A stretch of 64,000 bases of DNA, from contig OU015570.1 of assembly GCA_907165135.1 (NCBI GenBank), forward strand, positions 682,001 to 746,000. Reading direction: 5' to 3'. Below, in pieces: positions 22,281-32,668 of the stretch. The notes under the pieces were generated by a model, which had not been told where the DNA came from, ran no database searches, and saw nothing but the letters and a program-made list of their open reading frames with translations. How positions within the stretch are numbered: position 1 is the stretch's first letter; each line of letters starts with the position of its first letter. The position numbers and the translations under genes were made by a program. Origin of the DNA: Oikopleura dioica (Eukaryota > Chordata > Appendicularia > Copelata > Oikopleuridae).

Positions 22281-22757
22281 AGTTTCGAATAGTTTTTTTT
22301 CACGCCCACCACCGTTTCCAGCCACAAAAGAGATGAAGAAGAGTTCCAGATCTACAACCAGCCTTCACTCCTGAATCATCACCTGCTCCAAACCAGTTCC
22401 AGCACAGCTTCTTCGACGTTTACCTCCGCTCAACTTGCCCTCCTGCGCGACCAGTTCTGCTCAGCGATCCAAGTGCGGCCGGTCAACGGAGCTTCACCAA
22501 AGATTAGAGAGAGAGTGAAAGGTCATTTTTATTGAAATTTTCGAAGGTCAAATTTTGGAATTACTATCTTTCCAAAGTAATTTTAATTTATTTTTGGTGT
22601 TTATTTTCAATTTTCTGGTCACTAAAAATTTGAGAAATCTTTTTATTCTTTTTCAACAATAAGAAAACGGTCATATTTTTATCCTGATCAATATAGCTTA
22701 CTTTTCTAAAAGCTACAGATTTTGATCATCGACTTTTCATTTTCATAAATTACAGTA

Positions 22758-22917
22758 CAATGGCGTGCGTGGGTTCCGCCCTATCCAAGTTCTGTAAAAC
22801 AGGGCGGCAACGCTTCACGATTTTTTCCATTTCCAGAAAGAGCTCCTACAAAAAGTTCTTCTAGATAGAGCGGGAGTCGTGCACGCTCGAATAGGGCGGC
22901 AGCCACGCACGCCACTG
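22758..22917. mobile_element. TA-flanked MITE, CAGTGGCG family, copy 2
   Basis: Ends CAATGGCGTGCGTGG and, inverted, CAGTGGCGTGCGTGG, with TA at 22756 and 22918. It is 160 bp, matching the size and ends of 8167-8327, and inserted into the untranslated leader of element 2. Confidence 0.75.
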
Positions 22918-22959
22918 TACTTCATTTTTGTGCAAGTTTTCAAAAGCTGACCTGTAATT

Positions 22960-24060
22960 ATGACTTTGAAAAAACTCGAAAATTTGTCACCCTCTGAGAT
23001 CCGGGCTGTTCTCCGTAAAAAGGAACTGGATGACTCCGGCTCCGATCTCGAAATAAAAGATCGGCTCATCGAATATGCCACTTCTGCAAACTGTGGTCGA
23101 ACTAAAGATGACAGCAATTTTCTTGTCAATATGTGCGGTGTAGCCCTCTCTGAAGGTGAAAACACTGACAATGAGGAGAATGACGGCCACGATGAAAAGC
23201 TCTCTGACGAATTTATCGACGATAACCCTAAGCCAAGAAAATTTTCGTACCAGCTACGGTACTGATAATTCTAAAAAGGCGAGAGCAAATCTTCACCGAG
23301 CTAATACACGAGCCGATCTTTCTCGTCGTGATTCAGTTGATTCTCGGGGATATCAGGGACAAGCCCCCTCTAAGTCGCACATCACCAGTCTAGCTAAAGA
23401 AGCGAAAGACATCAAAACTGTGGCAGAAAGGAGTGTCTCTGATGTCGAAATATTACTCGCAGAGATAAACAAATCTGCTCAAGTTTTCTACTGGTCAGAC
23501 TCGGACAAGCTTATCATTTTGAAATTGAAAATATCTGCCGATCTGATTAGCCAGAGCGGTATTCAAGACGTTACGAGCTACGCTCAGGCTGAACAATGTC
23601 TTCGTTGCCGATTAGGTAGAAATCAAGATCGAGTGGCTCAGGAACTAGCAGCTCTTGAGCGGGGACCGACAGAATCGGTTATGAATTGCTTCTATCGATT
23701 GCTTGAACTTCTCGACAACCCCGTCACAAGTTCCTTCCTACTTAATTCAAAAGGAGTTTCATCAAGGATAATTTGAAAAAGGTCATGCCAAGGTCAATGT
23801 TCATGGCATTTATTTCTGCCTGGAGCAGCTCAAACCAGAATTGTGATCTGGGTTATATAACCGATCTTGTCGAGCAACTCTCCGGCGCCATGGGCCTTTG
23901 TGACTTAAATAGACTGAAGGCGCGGTTTTTGTCAAAGCTCATAACGTCAAAAATGAGTTTCTCTACGAAATCAGGCGCGGAGCGCATAAAAACCCCTGAT
24001 TTCACTCTTTTAAAAATTTTGTGAACCGGGTTCACACAGATTGTGAACCGGGTTCAGGTT
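22960..24060 (+). pseudogene. gag: Gag of element 2 with SAP-like N-terminus
   Basis: ATG at 22960. Residues 5-40 (LENLSPSEIRAVLRKKEL then SGSDLEIKDRLIEY) match the two-helix SAP nucleic-acid-binding pattern. An acidic Asp/Glu segment follows. After a frameshift near 23250 comes a helical retrotransposon-Gag domain (LKLKISADLISQSGIQDV... to FYRLLELLD, 23500-23720). Stops at 23774 and 24021 and further shifts break the rest. No zinc knuckle and no protease DTG can be found, so a segment around 23780-24060 was probably lost. Confidence 0.7.
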
Positions 24061-24062
24061 CA
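24021..24062. repeat. Duplicated 15-bp palindrome in element 2
   Basis: GTGAACCGGGTTCAC at 24021-24035, then again as GTGAACCGGGTTCAG at 24046-24060, 10 bases apart. It is at the point where gag or protease sequence is missing. Could be footprint or filler DNA; not a demonstrated operator. Confidence 0.5.
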
Positions 24063-24148
24063 ACCATTTCAGGTGTAACGAGCTTGTCACTCTGTTCGAA
24101 AACGACGCGGACGACAAGGAGTTTTCTGAGCATCTCTTAACCCGAGAA

Positions 24149-25610
24149 TTGAGATACAATCCCTCGAAATCTGACGCGATTAAAAGCGTCGAAATCGGTG
24201 AAGAGCTCGATAATTCCCAGCGCGCCAAGGCCTACGGCGTTCTGAAATCAAACTGCAAGGTCTTCTCTGTATCAGACGATGATATAGGAATGTTGAAGAA
24301 TTCTGCGTTTCGGATTCATCTCAAGGACGAGCAGTGCGAGATCTATGAGAAGCCCAGACCACCGAAAGCCGCTCTTCGCGAGAAGGGGGAGGAGGTCATT
24401 CAGCGATGGGTCAAAAACAAAATTATCAAAGAAGCAAGCTCGAGGTTCAATCTGCCGTTGTTTTTTGTGTCCAAGCGGGACGGGTCCGCCCGTCCCGTCT
24501 TGGACGCGAGGGCGTTAAACTTGCAGACCATTTCGAATCGATGGCCTCTGCCCGACTTGCGCTCTTTGATGAATAAGGTCTCCGAACTGTATACGTCAAA
24601 TGGCGGGAAAATTTTTGTCAGTTCTAGCGACATACAGTCGGCGTTTAACCAAATACGGTTGTTCGAGCAAGACAAACAAAAAGTCGCTTTCAGCTATAAT
24701 AACCGCCAGTACTGCGCAGAACGGATGATGTTCGGCAGGAGAAATGCACCCAGTTCATTCGCTCAGGCTGTCAGCCGGATTTTCGCTGACGATGAGGAAG
24801 TCCTTATCCTGATGGACGACCTTTAGTCATCAGCGAGACTTTTGAAGGTCACCTCAAGGCCCTCGACAGAGTCTTTAAAAAGCTGATTTCAGTCGGCATC
24901 ACCCTTAAAACGCGGAAGACGAAAATTTGCTGTACTGAATTCGAGTACCTCGGCTTTACGGTTTCAAAAACGGAAATGCGACCAATACGCTCGAAGGTAG
25001 AAGCTATCCTTGAGTATCCAACTCCACGAAACCGGAAACAGGTTCGTTCTTTCATAGGGATGGGTTTATTTTACAGAATGCACATCGAAAATGCAAGCGC
25101 GATTCTAGAGCCCTTGCATAAACTATGTTCTCCAAGTAAGGAGCCCTTTACCTGGACGCAGGCTCATCAAGACGCGTTCGAGCAGTTCAAAACAAATCTC
25201 GCGAAATGAGTTGAGCTCCTGCACCGCGACAACTCTTTGCCACTCGTTCTAGTCACAGACGGAACCACCAAAAAAATCGGGGGCGCGCTGCACCAAAGAT
25301 TACCCACGGGCGAGTTAAGCCCTTTAGGGTTCTTTTCTCGAAGTCTGGTCCCCGCAGAATCTAAACTCGCGAGTCGGTACATTGAACTTGCCGCAGTAAT
25401 AAACTCCCTAGAGTATTTCGAGGATATGGTCTACTTACAGCCAGTCACGGTTCTCTCAGATCATTTCTCTCTTCAGAAAGTACTCGAGGAAAAAAAATGA
25501 AAAGGAGTTTACCGGTGCGAGTTATAAACTTGCTGGAAAGAATGTCTCGTTGATGTGAGCTCGATCGAACATGTCTCTGGTAAGAGCCCGATTCTACTCC
25601 CGGTTGATGC
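24149..25610 (+). pseudogene. pol: Reverse transcriptase and RNase H, element 2
   Basis: Reverse transcriptase begins around 24330 (FRIHLKDEQCEIYEKPRP) with the first Asp in SSSDIQSAFNQI and the catalytic pair in LILMDDL (24800-24826). A one-base loss right after it shifts the frame, and thumb and connection continue to 25209, where TGA interrupts. RNase H has VTDGTTKKIGG, the Glu in ELAAVINSLEYF, LSDHFSLQK and VDALSRA. A further shift lies near 25490-25560. Domain order and spacing are those of Ty3/gypsy. Confidence 0.88.
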
Positions 25611-26968
25611 CCTCAGTCGTGCAGTAAAGATCTCGGAGTTCGACGACTTTGCCGAAGACGATGGACTCGACAGAGGTGTAGCGAATCACATTAGACTAGC
25701 ACCGGGGACTGACGAGATCTACTCCCTGTTCGCGATTCAAAGAAGGAGAGCTCGCCGAGCTAAAGCGCAAGAACCTGATCGCCCAATAATGACAGTGGGA
25801 GACACTGGGTATGCTGCTCAGCAGCTTTTGCGGATTCAGAAAAATGATGCATACACCCTTAACCAACTTGACCTTGGAGCCCTTGTTGAGGACGAAAGGG
25901 GCATTCTAGTGGACAAGTCGAACAGAGACCGAATTGCTCTTCCGACTGAGCTAGGCCTCGAAGTCGCTAGCTTTCTCCATCAAGTTAAGGCGCACCCAGT
26001 CGTTATCTGTCTTTCAGAACTTCTGAATCGCAAATTTCGCCTTAAGAATTCTCAGGCAATTGCCCGCAAAATCTGCAATTCGTGTGTTCATTGCCTTCAG
26101 ATTAAGCCAAGACCGCCTCTTAAAAATCTTGATACACCGAAACCGGAGATAGAAGTCCGGCCGTGGCGCCGGATTTTTCTAGATCTCACGGATTTTGGCG
26201 CATGTGACACAGATGTTTTTAGGTATCTTATCGCAATGGTCGATAAATTTTCGAGATTCGTGGTCTGCAAACCACTCAAAACAAAATCGGCCAAGGAAGT
26301 CTCTCAAGCGATTCTAGAGCTCCTTCTGGCGAACAATGCATCAGGCGCAAGAGCAACTTTCGATAACGGATGTGAATTCGTTGCCAGTGAAGTCACATCG
26401 CTTCTCGAGAAATTCAACGTGAAAATCTCATGAATTTCCCCATACAGCCCTCAAGGTAACTTGTGTGAGCGCCAATTCCGCTCGCTGGGAATAAAATCAA
26501 AAATCTTGCGACTCGACCCGAGCTGCTGGAGCAGGAAAGTGCCTATTGTGATATGGCATTTGAATAATACTCCGATAAAACCGCTTGGGAACTTAACACC
26601 AAGTGAAATACTGACTGGGGTGCCAATGAATTACCCCACTTTCTGCCTACCCGATGACCCAAAAGACACAGCCGATCCAGAGGATTGGGCGAATTATCTT
26701 AGCGGGAAAATTTCGCACTAGAATGGGCCGAGAATTACCAGAGCACCCTTCTGTTGGATCACTTGCAGATGGGACAAGGGCAGCTTACTGGAGCCCACAA
26801 AAACCTAACACTTCCAAAAAGGCCTACTTTGCTTTCCAAGGGATCGCTAGAATAAAAAGATACCTGAAATTTGGCTCTTACGAGCTCATAGATGAGATCA
26901 CTCAAAAACCTCTAATTCGCAATGTGCGTCACTTGCGCATTTGCCCGGAAGATAGAAAGGATGAATAA
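25555..26968 (+). pseudogene. pol: Integrase of element 2
   Basis: A zinc-binding pattern H-x4-H...C-x2-C (VKAHPVV...CNSCVHCLQIK) at about 25980-26100. The core has Asp in FLDLTDFG, Asp in TFDNGCEF and Glu in NLCERQF, 35 residues apart, so the D,D-35-E set is complete. A TGA stop lies between the second Asp and the Glu (26431), and a frameshift near 26660-26720 precedes the C-terminal beta domain (GIARIKRYLKFGSYELID). Ends at the stop at 26966-26968, shortly before env. Confidence 0.88.
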
Positions 26969-27045
26969 AATCGGGGACGAAATTATCGGACCTGATACCC
27001 TTAACAAGATCTTTCAAAGTCACTTTTTCTCACTATTTTTTTCCG

Positions 27046-28703
27046 ATGGCGATCCTTTGGACGTTTTTGGCGATAACGGTCAATGGAGATCAACTACTTC
27101 AGGGCGGGGTTGCATTAGAGAGCAAGGGCGAGGTTTACCTAACTCGACAAACGGCCATTCACCTTGTCGAGATTTCTCGACCTGCCCCGGTTGCACCTTA
27201 CATGAATGTCCAGCTACAGTCTTGCACCAAGAAAGCTTGTGAAAATACATTTTCTAGGGACCGAAGCGCGAGAAAGGAATGTTCTGACGACCGAGCACGA
27301 GTCAGACTTGATGCCCTTAAAGCTTCATTTCAAAAAGACTTTCTTGAAAAGCTGAATGATATTCATAAGGAGGCAGAGCTTTTGAAGCGAAAGTCGAAAG
27401 CTGAAAGACGGCGCCGAGCGCTCCGAACAGGGGTGCATACCCTTAACCGAAATAGGCGGGACGCTTCTCGGCGCTTCCATCCTCTCATCAGCTTTGAATT
27501 TCTCACTCAAGCTGGTGAATAATCATAAAATTCGGCGACTCGAAAGGATTTTACTCCATACGTCAAACCGAGTAGAGGCACTAGAATCCGCACTGTCCGA
27601 ATCGATGAGCTCTATAGCCGTAGCAATAAATCAAACTTATAGCCAAATTGACGAGATTTAATCAAGAATTTGCTCACAATCGAACGAGAAATTTCGCTTT
27701 TCTCTAGAGTCGTTGGCGTCTCTCGCAAATAACCGATTTTTAGACCAACTAGAAGCAGAAAGTTCAAGTTTAGCCACTGGCACCATTCAACCATTTCTAG
27801 ACTACATTTCATTGTGGAAAAGCGGCTGCTATGCGGCCACATGCCCTGCGATGACCAACGAGGCTTGTCAGCGCTTCTGCACTAACTTGTTGTTTGACAT
27901 GCCAAGTGAGCTCAAGCCTAAGCTTCTAGGTACTCAACTACAAACCCATGAGCTAAAAATCTATATCGAGCTCTCATACCCGATCGCAATCACGGAGCCA
28001 TCTGTACTTTTGGCGGTCACATCATTTGGGATCGCAAAGCGCATTGGCGATGAGTTTGTGACAGAGACCGCCATTGTGAGCCCATATGCCACTCGCATAG
28101 AAAACCGACTATTTGAGCTCGACCGGTTCAGATGTTTCTCGAACCGCGCAAATGGTCTGCAAAGCATCGGCGATCTCGTCAAATACGTGCTTAACGAATA
28201 TCCGGAAATGCCCCACTCAAAAGTGGCCAAGTGACTCCCCCTGTACGTACGGGTACGTCGATTCTGGCGTTGTCGTTTACGCCGCCGAGAGCGCGGAACA
28301 CAGAGTTCGATCAATCACGACCGATCTGTCCCGCAAGCGCACTATTTTTCAGGGCTTGCACTTTTTCGGAAATTCAGAGAAAGCTCAGGAAATTACATGT
28401 GGCCCCTTACTCATACCGCTCCAAATGAGCGATATCACTAGTGGTTAAAACGTGACTATTGAAAAAGCCAGTCAAAAGATCGATTTCGAATTCGAGGAAG
28501 ACCTTTCGAATCTAACTGACTCATTCGAAATATACAGACCAACTTTCGAGAAAGAAATAAAGGAAGATATATTTGAAAACACGGTGATTTCTAGCTCCAT
28601 CGGAACCGGATTACTCACAATCATCTTTGTTGTGAGCATCATCATTTTCAATAAAATCCGCTTCCTTGCCCGGGAGATCAACGTTATGCGGCCGACCGTG
28701 TAG
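27046..28703 (+). pseudogene. env: Env-like glycoprotein of element 2
   Basis: ATG at 27046 with a short hydrophobic N-terminus (MAILWTFLAITV). A basic furin-type site RRRRALR lies about residue 120, followed after frame breaks by a heptad-like stretch (27540-27660), a Cys-rich segment (CYAATCPAMTNEACQRFC, 27829-27882) and, in the last open piece (28452-28703), a transmembrane segment LLTIIFVVSIIIF with a short cytoplasmic tail. This layout is that of a class-I-type membrane fusion protein. Stops and shifts near 27520, 27660, 28232 and 28448 destroy it. Relationship to a named env family not determined. Confidence 0.7.
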
Positions 28704-29400
28704 CTAGCCAACCCTTATGTTCAAACCACACTTGCCGCGCATTAATGTACTCTGTAAATTTACTCGCCGCAGGGTATTATTTTCAAACTCATTTTTGCTG
28801 ACCATTTTGTATTGCGGAGAGGGGAAAGGCGTGCGCGTCGACTACTTGCCCGATAAATAATGCTATGTCGGAACCCACGGAACTAGCCACTGGTAATGGC
28901 GGGGTTAAACAGTTTCTGCAATTTGGTCACGGGTTTCGAAAATGTACTAGCTTCACAAAGTTCAATTACACGGTCATTCTAGGCCACCGCGCTCCCGATT
29001 GGTTAACAGCACATTTTCCCCGATTTTCTCGAAAAGTCACATCTTTCACCACAAATTAAGGGACCAGACCGTATTTCTCAAAATGACCAGATTTGACCAA
29101 AACTCAATTTCTCTCTTAATAAGGTACTAAGGGGAAGGATCTAGAAACCTAACATGTCAAAACACCATTCCAAATGATGCTTTACGTAACAGCTTGAGAC
29201 TGTCGATTACTTCTTACGAATAATCATACGTCAAGTCCGACCGATTTTTCGAAATTGGTTCAGAAATTCTCTGAGGCCAAACGGTGAGTTAACCGCAGGA
29301 ATCATTTGAAGACATCGTTAGTTTACTAAGAAAGATCTCACCCTAGAACTAAACCCTTAGCCTTTGAAAAGTAGCTCAAAGTTGACCAGCACCGCCGTGG
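28704..29400 (+). other. Element 2 post-env non-coding stretch
   Basis: No sustained frame. Contains CTTAGTTT-type AT-rich sequence and no repeats. It separates env from the low-complexity ORF. Confidence 0.4.
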
Positions 29401-30042
29401 ATTGCACCACAGTCACCAACTCCACCAACGACAACTCCGACGACAGCAACTCCAACAAACTCACAACAGCCTCAACAGCAATCACTACCTCACCAACAAC
29501 AACCTCGACTACAGCGACCACTGCAACAATCTCAACTACAACAACCGCTTCAGCAACCTCACCGACAACATCAACCACAACTCCCTCCACGACGACAACC
29601 TCAAGAACAACAACAACTTCCACCACGTCAACGACAACATCAACAACGACGTCTACCTCAACGACGACAACCTCGATGACCACAATCAACAACCTACTCC
29701 TACCGCCGCCGCTCTCCTTTATCTCATCCTCGACATTTCAACACCGAAACCCGCCTTATTTTTCCGTCAACAACCGAATCAACGTTATCCGCATCGCCTC
29801 TCCCGCCTTCGACAATCCCGCTTCAAACAACTACTAACCTCTTCTCTTTCGCCGATTTCCCTTTCTGCAATATACCGACCATCCTCCTCAGCAACGTCCA
29901 CCCTCGACAATTACCCGACAACAGCTTGGACAACGACTTCAACAATCCCATCTTCACCTGTGCAGCCGAACTACTAACCTCTGCGGACTATCTTCGTCGC
30001 CGATACAATCGCCGCCCCAGATACGCTGCTCCCGTTTCCTGA
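29400..30042 (+). pseudogene. Pro/Gln/Thr-rich 3' ORF of element 2
   Basis: One frame reads a Pro/Thr then Pro/Gln/Arg-rich repeat (PTPPTTTPTTATP; QQPRLQRPLQQSQLQQP) and then a normal-complexity C-terminus (FSFADFPFCNIPTILLS... ending RRRYNRRPRYAAPVS, stop at 30040-30042), broken by a single TGA near 29673. Overlapping frames give Thr/Ser-rich (29364-29837) and Asn/His-rich (29402-29977) runs because the DNA is a CAA/ACA/CCA repeat. The Pro/Gln frame is preferred as it alone ends in non-repetitive sequence. Function unknown. Confidence 0.4.
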
Positions 30043-30223
30043 ACAAATCAGATTTTTCTACTCCTGTACATCTTCATCTCTCTCTACTTCTATTTTCTAC
30101 TTCTCTTCTCTTTCTTATCTTTCAACTTCAACAAACCTACCTTCTCGATTTTTGTGTGCTACTATCTAAGATCATTTCTGCAGCTTAGTTTTATAGTATA
30201 GAACTAAGGAACATTCTTTCCCT

Positions 30224-30237
30224 TAGTGGGGGTAGGG
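30224..30237 (+). promoter_or_regulatory. Polypurine tract, element 2
   Basis: AGTGGGGGTAGGG immediately before the TG of the 3' LTR. Confidence 0.75.
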
Positions 30238-30470
30238 TGTAGTATTCTAGCTTTAGCCCTAGTTTCAGCTTGTCAATCAAAGCCTATAAATAGCTTGATC
30301 AAGGCCCCATCACGCCCCACTTTCTCTGCACTTCCGCTGACTCTCACGTTTTTACATCTGTTCCTATACGCTCCTCTTTTCTTCATTTTTATAATAAACC
30401 AGTCTACCCAAAACAAGAGTACTAGCGGCAACTGCTCTTTGACTCACATAACTTCGGCAAGAATATATAA
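30238..30470 (+). repeat. Element 2 3' LTR
   Basis: Pairs with 22037-22269 and ends at the second GCCC target duplication. 30471-30547 is unique host-like sequence before the next element. Confidence 0.93.
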
Positions 30471-30712
30471 GCCCCGCTTCTTCAGGCCTCTAAAAAGGGG
30501 ACAGATCAGTCTTGCCGAAGCCGAGTCCCACTCTTAACCTATCAATAGGGATGGCATACAAAAAATTATATCGCGATTGCGACGTCGCCTCAGAAAACCG
30601 AGGGTTCCATCTTGTAGAGCAGAGAATTTTGATTCAGATAGAACCCAAAAAAAGGATTTTCGTAAATAGGTACCTGGAATTTAAGGCACTTTTCTGTAAC
30701 TCCTCTAAAGGA

Positions 30713-30854
30713 TGTGAGATCGGAATTTTCCCCGAGCTCACTTCTCGCCCGTCCTCCCTCATCTCTTATCATTAGGCCAGGCGCCTCGCGCACTAGAAAT
30801 AGCCCTGCACTGGAAACCAAGAGAACAACTACGAGAGAAAGTCCAGATCTCTCA
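30713..30854 (+). repeat. Element 3 5' LTR (short form)
   Basis: Identical in both halves to the 3' LTR but lacks 73 bp (corresponding to 40347-40419) that include the AATAAA signal. The missing part is bounded by CTGCA repeats, suggesting deletion by slippage. Confidence 0.9.
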
Positions 30855-30856
30855 TC

Positions 30857-30867
30857 TGGTGACTTCG
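30857..30867 (+). promoter_or_regulatory. Primer-binding site, element 3
   Basis: TGGTGACTTCG two bases after the LTR. The first eight bases match the sites of the other elements. Confidence 0.75.
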
Positions 30868-30920
30868 CTACGAATTCGCGCCCCAGCAGAGAGCCAGAAA
30901 AGGAAAGGGTTTTATGTTTC

Positions 30921-32644
30921 ATGTCAGATGCTTCAACAATTATAAACAAAGCGTTACACTATACGAGTAAAGTATCAGCTGCCATAATACAGAGTCTTCT
31001 TTTTCTTCCATTGGTGCACGCAGACGAAGAAACACAGACGAACTACAGACAGACAAATCAAATACCTACAAACGCTGAAATTGTTGAACGCCTGAAAGAA
31101 CTGAATCTTGAATACATTGTTTATATCTTTTCTACATATCGCGGACGATTCTTTCTGATCCCGATCGAACTTCGAGAAACTCCAGTCTACAGGAATCAAG
31201 TCAAAGCTTTTTCATCACTACTTCACGATTTTAAAACGAACGAAAGTCTCAGAAGAAGAACATCGCTATTAGACGTTGAAGAGCTCCTACAACTTACGGA
31301 CGAAGGATTACCCGGATTTGTTATCTACGCAATAAGAACAATAATCCACACGGTTACCATTAATAAACCAATCGTAAACAGTGGATTAGAAATTGCAGCT
31401 CAAATGGAGCAAGAAAATGCCAGCGAAGGTTCTAATAATGAAACAATTTTCGAAGATGCTGTAGACGACGGTCCAGATCAAATTGATGAAAGCATTAGAC
31501 AGACTGAAGATGAAGTAAACCGGACATTCAGTGAAAACCCGCTGTTTAATGAAGAAGCAACATTTACGCGACCGAGACCAAGAAGCTACCAAGTCAACAA
31601 CACAACTGATAGCAAAGACGATTCCGACAATTGGGCTGAAAAATGGAAAAATCACCGTATCCCAAAGTTTCAAGAATCAGGTCTTGGAATAAAAGACTGG
31701 GCATCCAAGGTTATCTTTATGATCAACTTTTCACGAAAACGGCCATTGACTGATAAAGAAAAATGTCAGCTTATATTGGAAAATATCCCGACGAAGTCAT
31801 TTGGCCCGATATTGGAGTCCTTCAGCCAAACAACGAATCAAAATTATGAAGACCTTCTATCTGTACTCGAAGACGAGTTACAAATAGATGAAGCTGAAGC
31901 GAGCATGTCGCTTACCAATCTCAAATTCGACGAATCTCGCGACAAGGACCTCAAGCGATTCTTTGAGAAGATTATGAAGTTGACGAAAATCAAATATCCG
32001 AATTTGGACAAAGAAGGTCTCCTCACCACGAGTATGGAACACTTTGAAAAGCTCATTCCAAATTACGTAAAAAATTCGGAAAACTGGGGACTCGACGTTT
32101 ACGATGACAGTGATCCGATGAGAAGAGTTCAGCTTGCAAACCGACTGTACAACCTTCACAAAAGCAAGCGATCAGTTAACACATTTTCGGACACCAAACA
32201 AAAGGGCATCCAAAAAAGTGGCCCTTCTTCCCAATCAAAGTGTTCGAATTGTGGCAAATGGAGCCATATTCGTCCAGAATGCCGTCTACTCCCAAAATGC
32301 CATAATTGCGGTAAAAGATGCCATTTTAAAAAGGAATGTCGAAGTATGGCTAAAGGTCAGCAATCTAGAGGAGGTCATTCGAATTCTTTCCGCGGAACTG
32401 GCCGAGGAAGCTTTCAGAATCAACACCAGAACAAGGCCGCCAGCAGTATCAAAGCCAGCAGAGTTCCCGAGGAAACTTGAGACCGAATGGGCAAAACCGA
32501 AACTGCTTCAACTGTAATTCACCAAATCACTGGGCCAAAGACTGTCCTCGACCTCGGCGCCAAGTTAATAATATAAACTTGGGCAACTCTCAACCTCAAG
32601 GTCATGAAATGAGAAACACGCCGTTCATTCAAATCGACAACTAA
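30921..32644 (+). pseudogene. gag: Gag of element 3 with three CCHC knuckles
   Basis: ATG at 30921 is the first in-frame start after the LTR; the open frame itself begins inside the LTR. About 520 codons: a helical N-terminal region, an acidic segment, a capsid-like region (HRIPKFQESGLGIKDWASKV... 31640-32100) and two CCHC zinc knuckles (CSNCGKWSHIRPEC, CHNCGKRCHFKKEC; 32241-32340). The frame closes at 32478, but a third knuckle (CFNCNSPNHWAKDC, 32504-32545) lies in another frame, reading to TAA at 32642. A frameshift in the Gln/Asn-rich linker near 32430-32445, or a programmed shift, explains this. Acts as RNA packaging and particle protein. Confidence 0.88.
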
Positions 32645-32668
32645 AAACCCTGCTAAGATTTTGTAAAT

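Larger units (their letters stand above)
22037..30470 (+). mobile_element. Element 2: env-bearing Ty3/gypsy retrotransposon
   Basis: Two 233-bp LTRs (22037-22269, 30238-30470) starting TGTAGTATTC and ending ATATATAA, with a 4-bp target duplication GCCC (22033-22036 and 30471-30474). Order: LTR, PBS, leader with a MITE, gag, reverse transcriptase, RNase H, integrase, env, low-complexity 3' ORF, polypurine tract, LTR. At least eight frameshifts or stops are spread through gag, pol and env, so it is long dead. Its LTRs are unlike those of elements 1, 3 and 4. Confidence 0.93.

Noticed and set aside
24820-26440. Alternative genetic code explaining in-frame stops
   Set aside because: All three stops plus frameshifts occur, the other genes use normal stops, and sister elements 1 and 4 have sense codons at the stop positions.
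29357-29692. Val-rich minus-strand protein
   Set aside because: Reverse complement of the CAA/ACA repeat; composition is an artefact.
30714-30920. Gag start at 30714
   Set aside because: This is inside the LTR and begins with GTG; the first ATG after the LTR in this frame is 30921.
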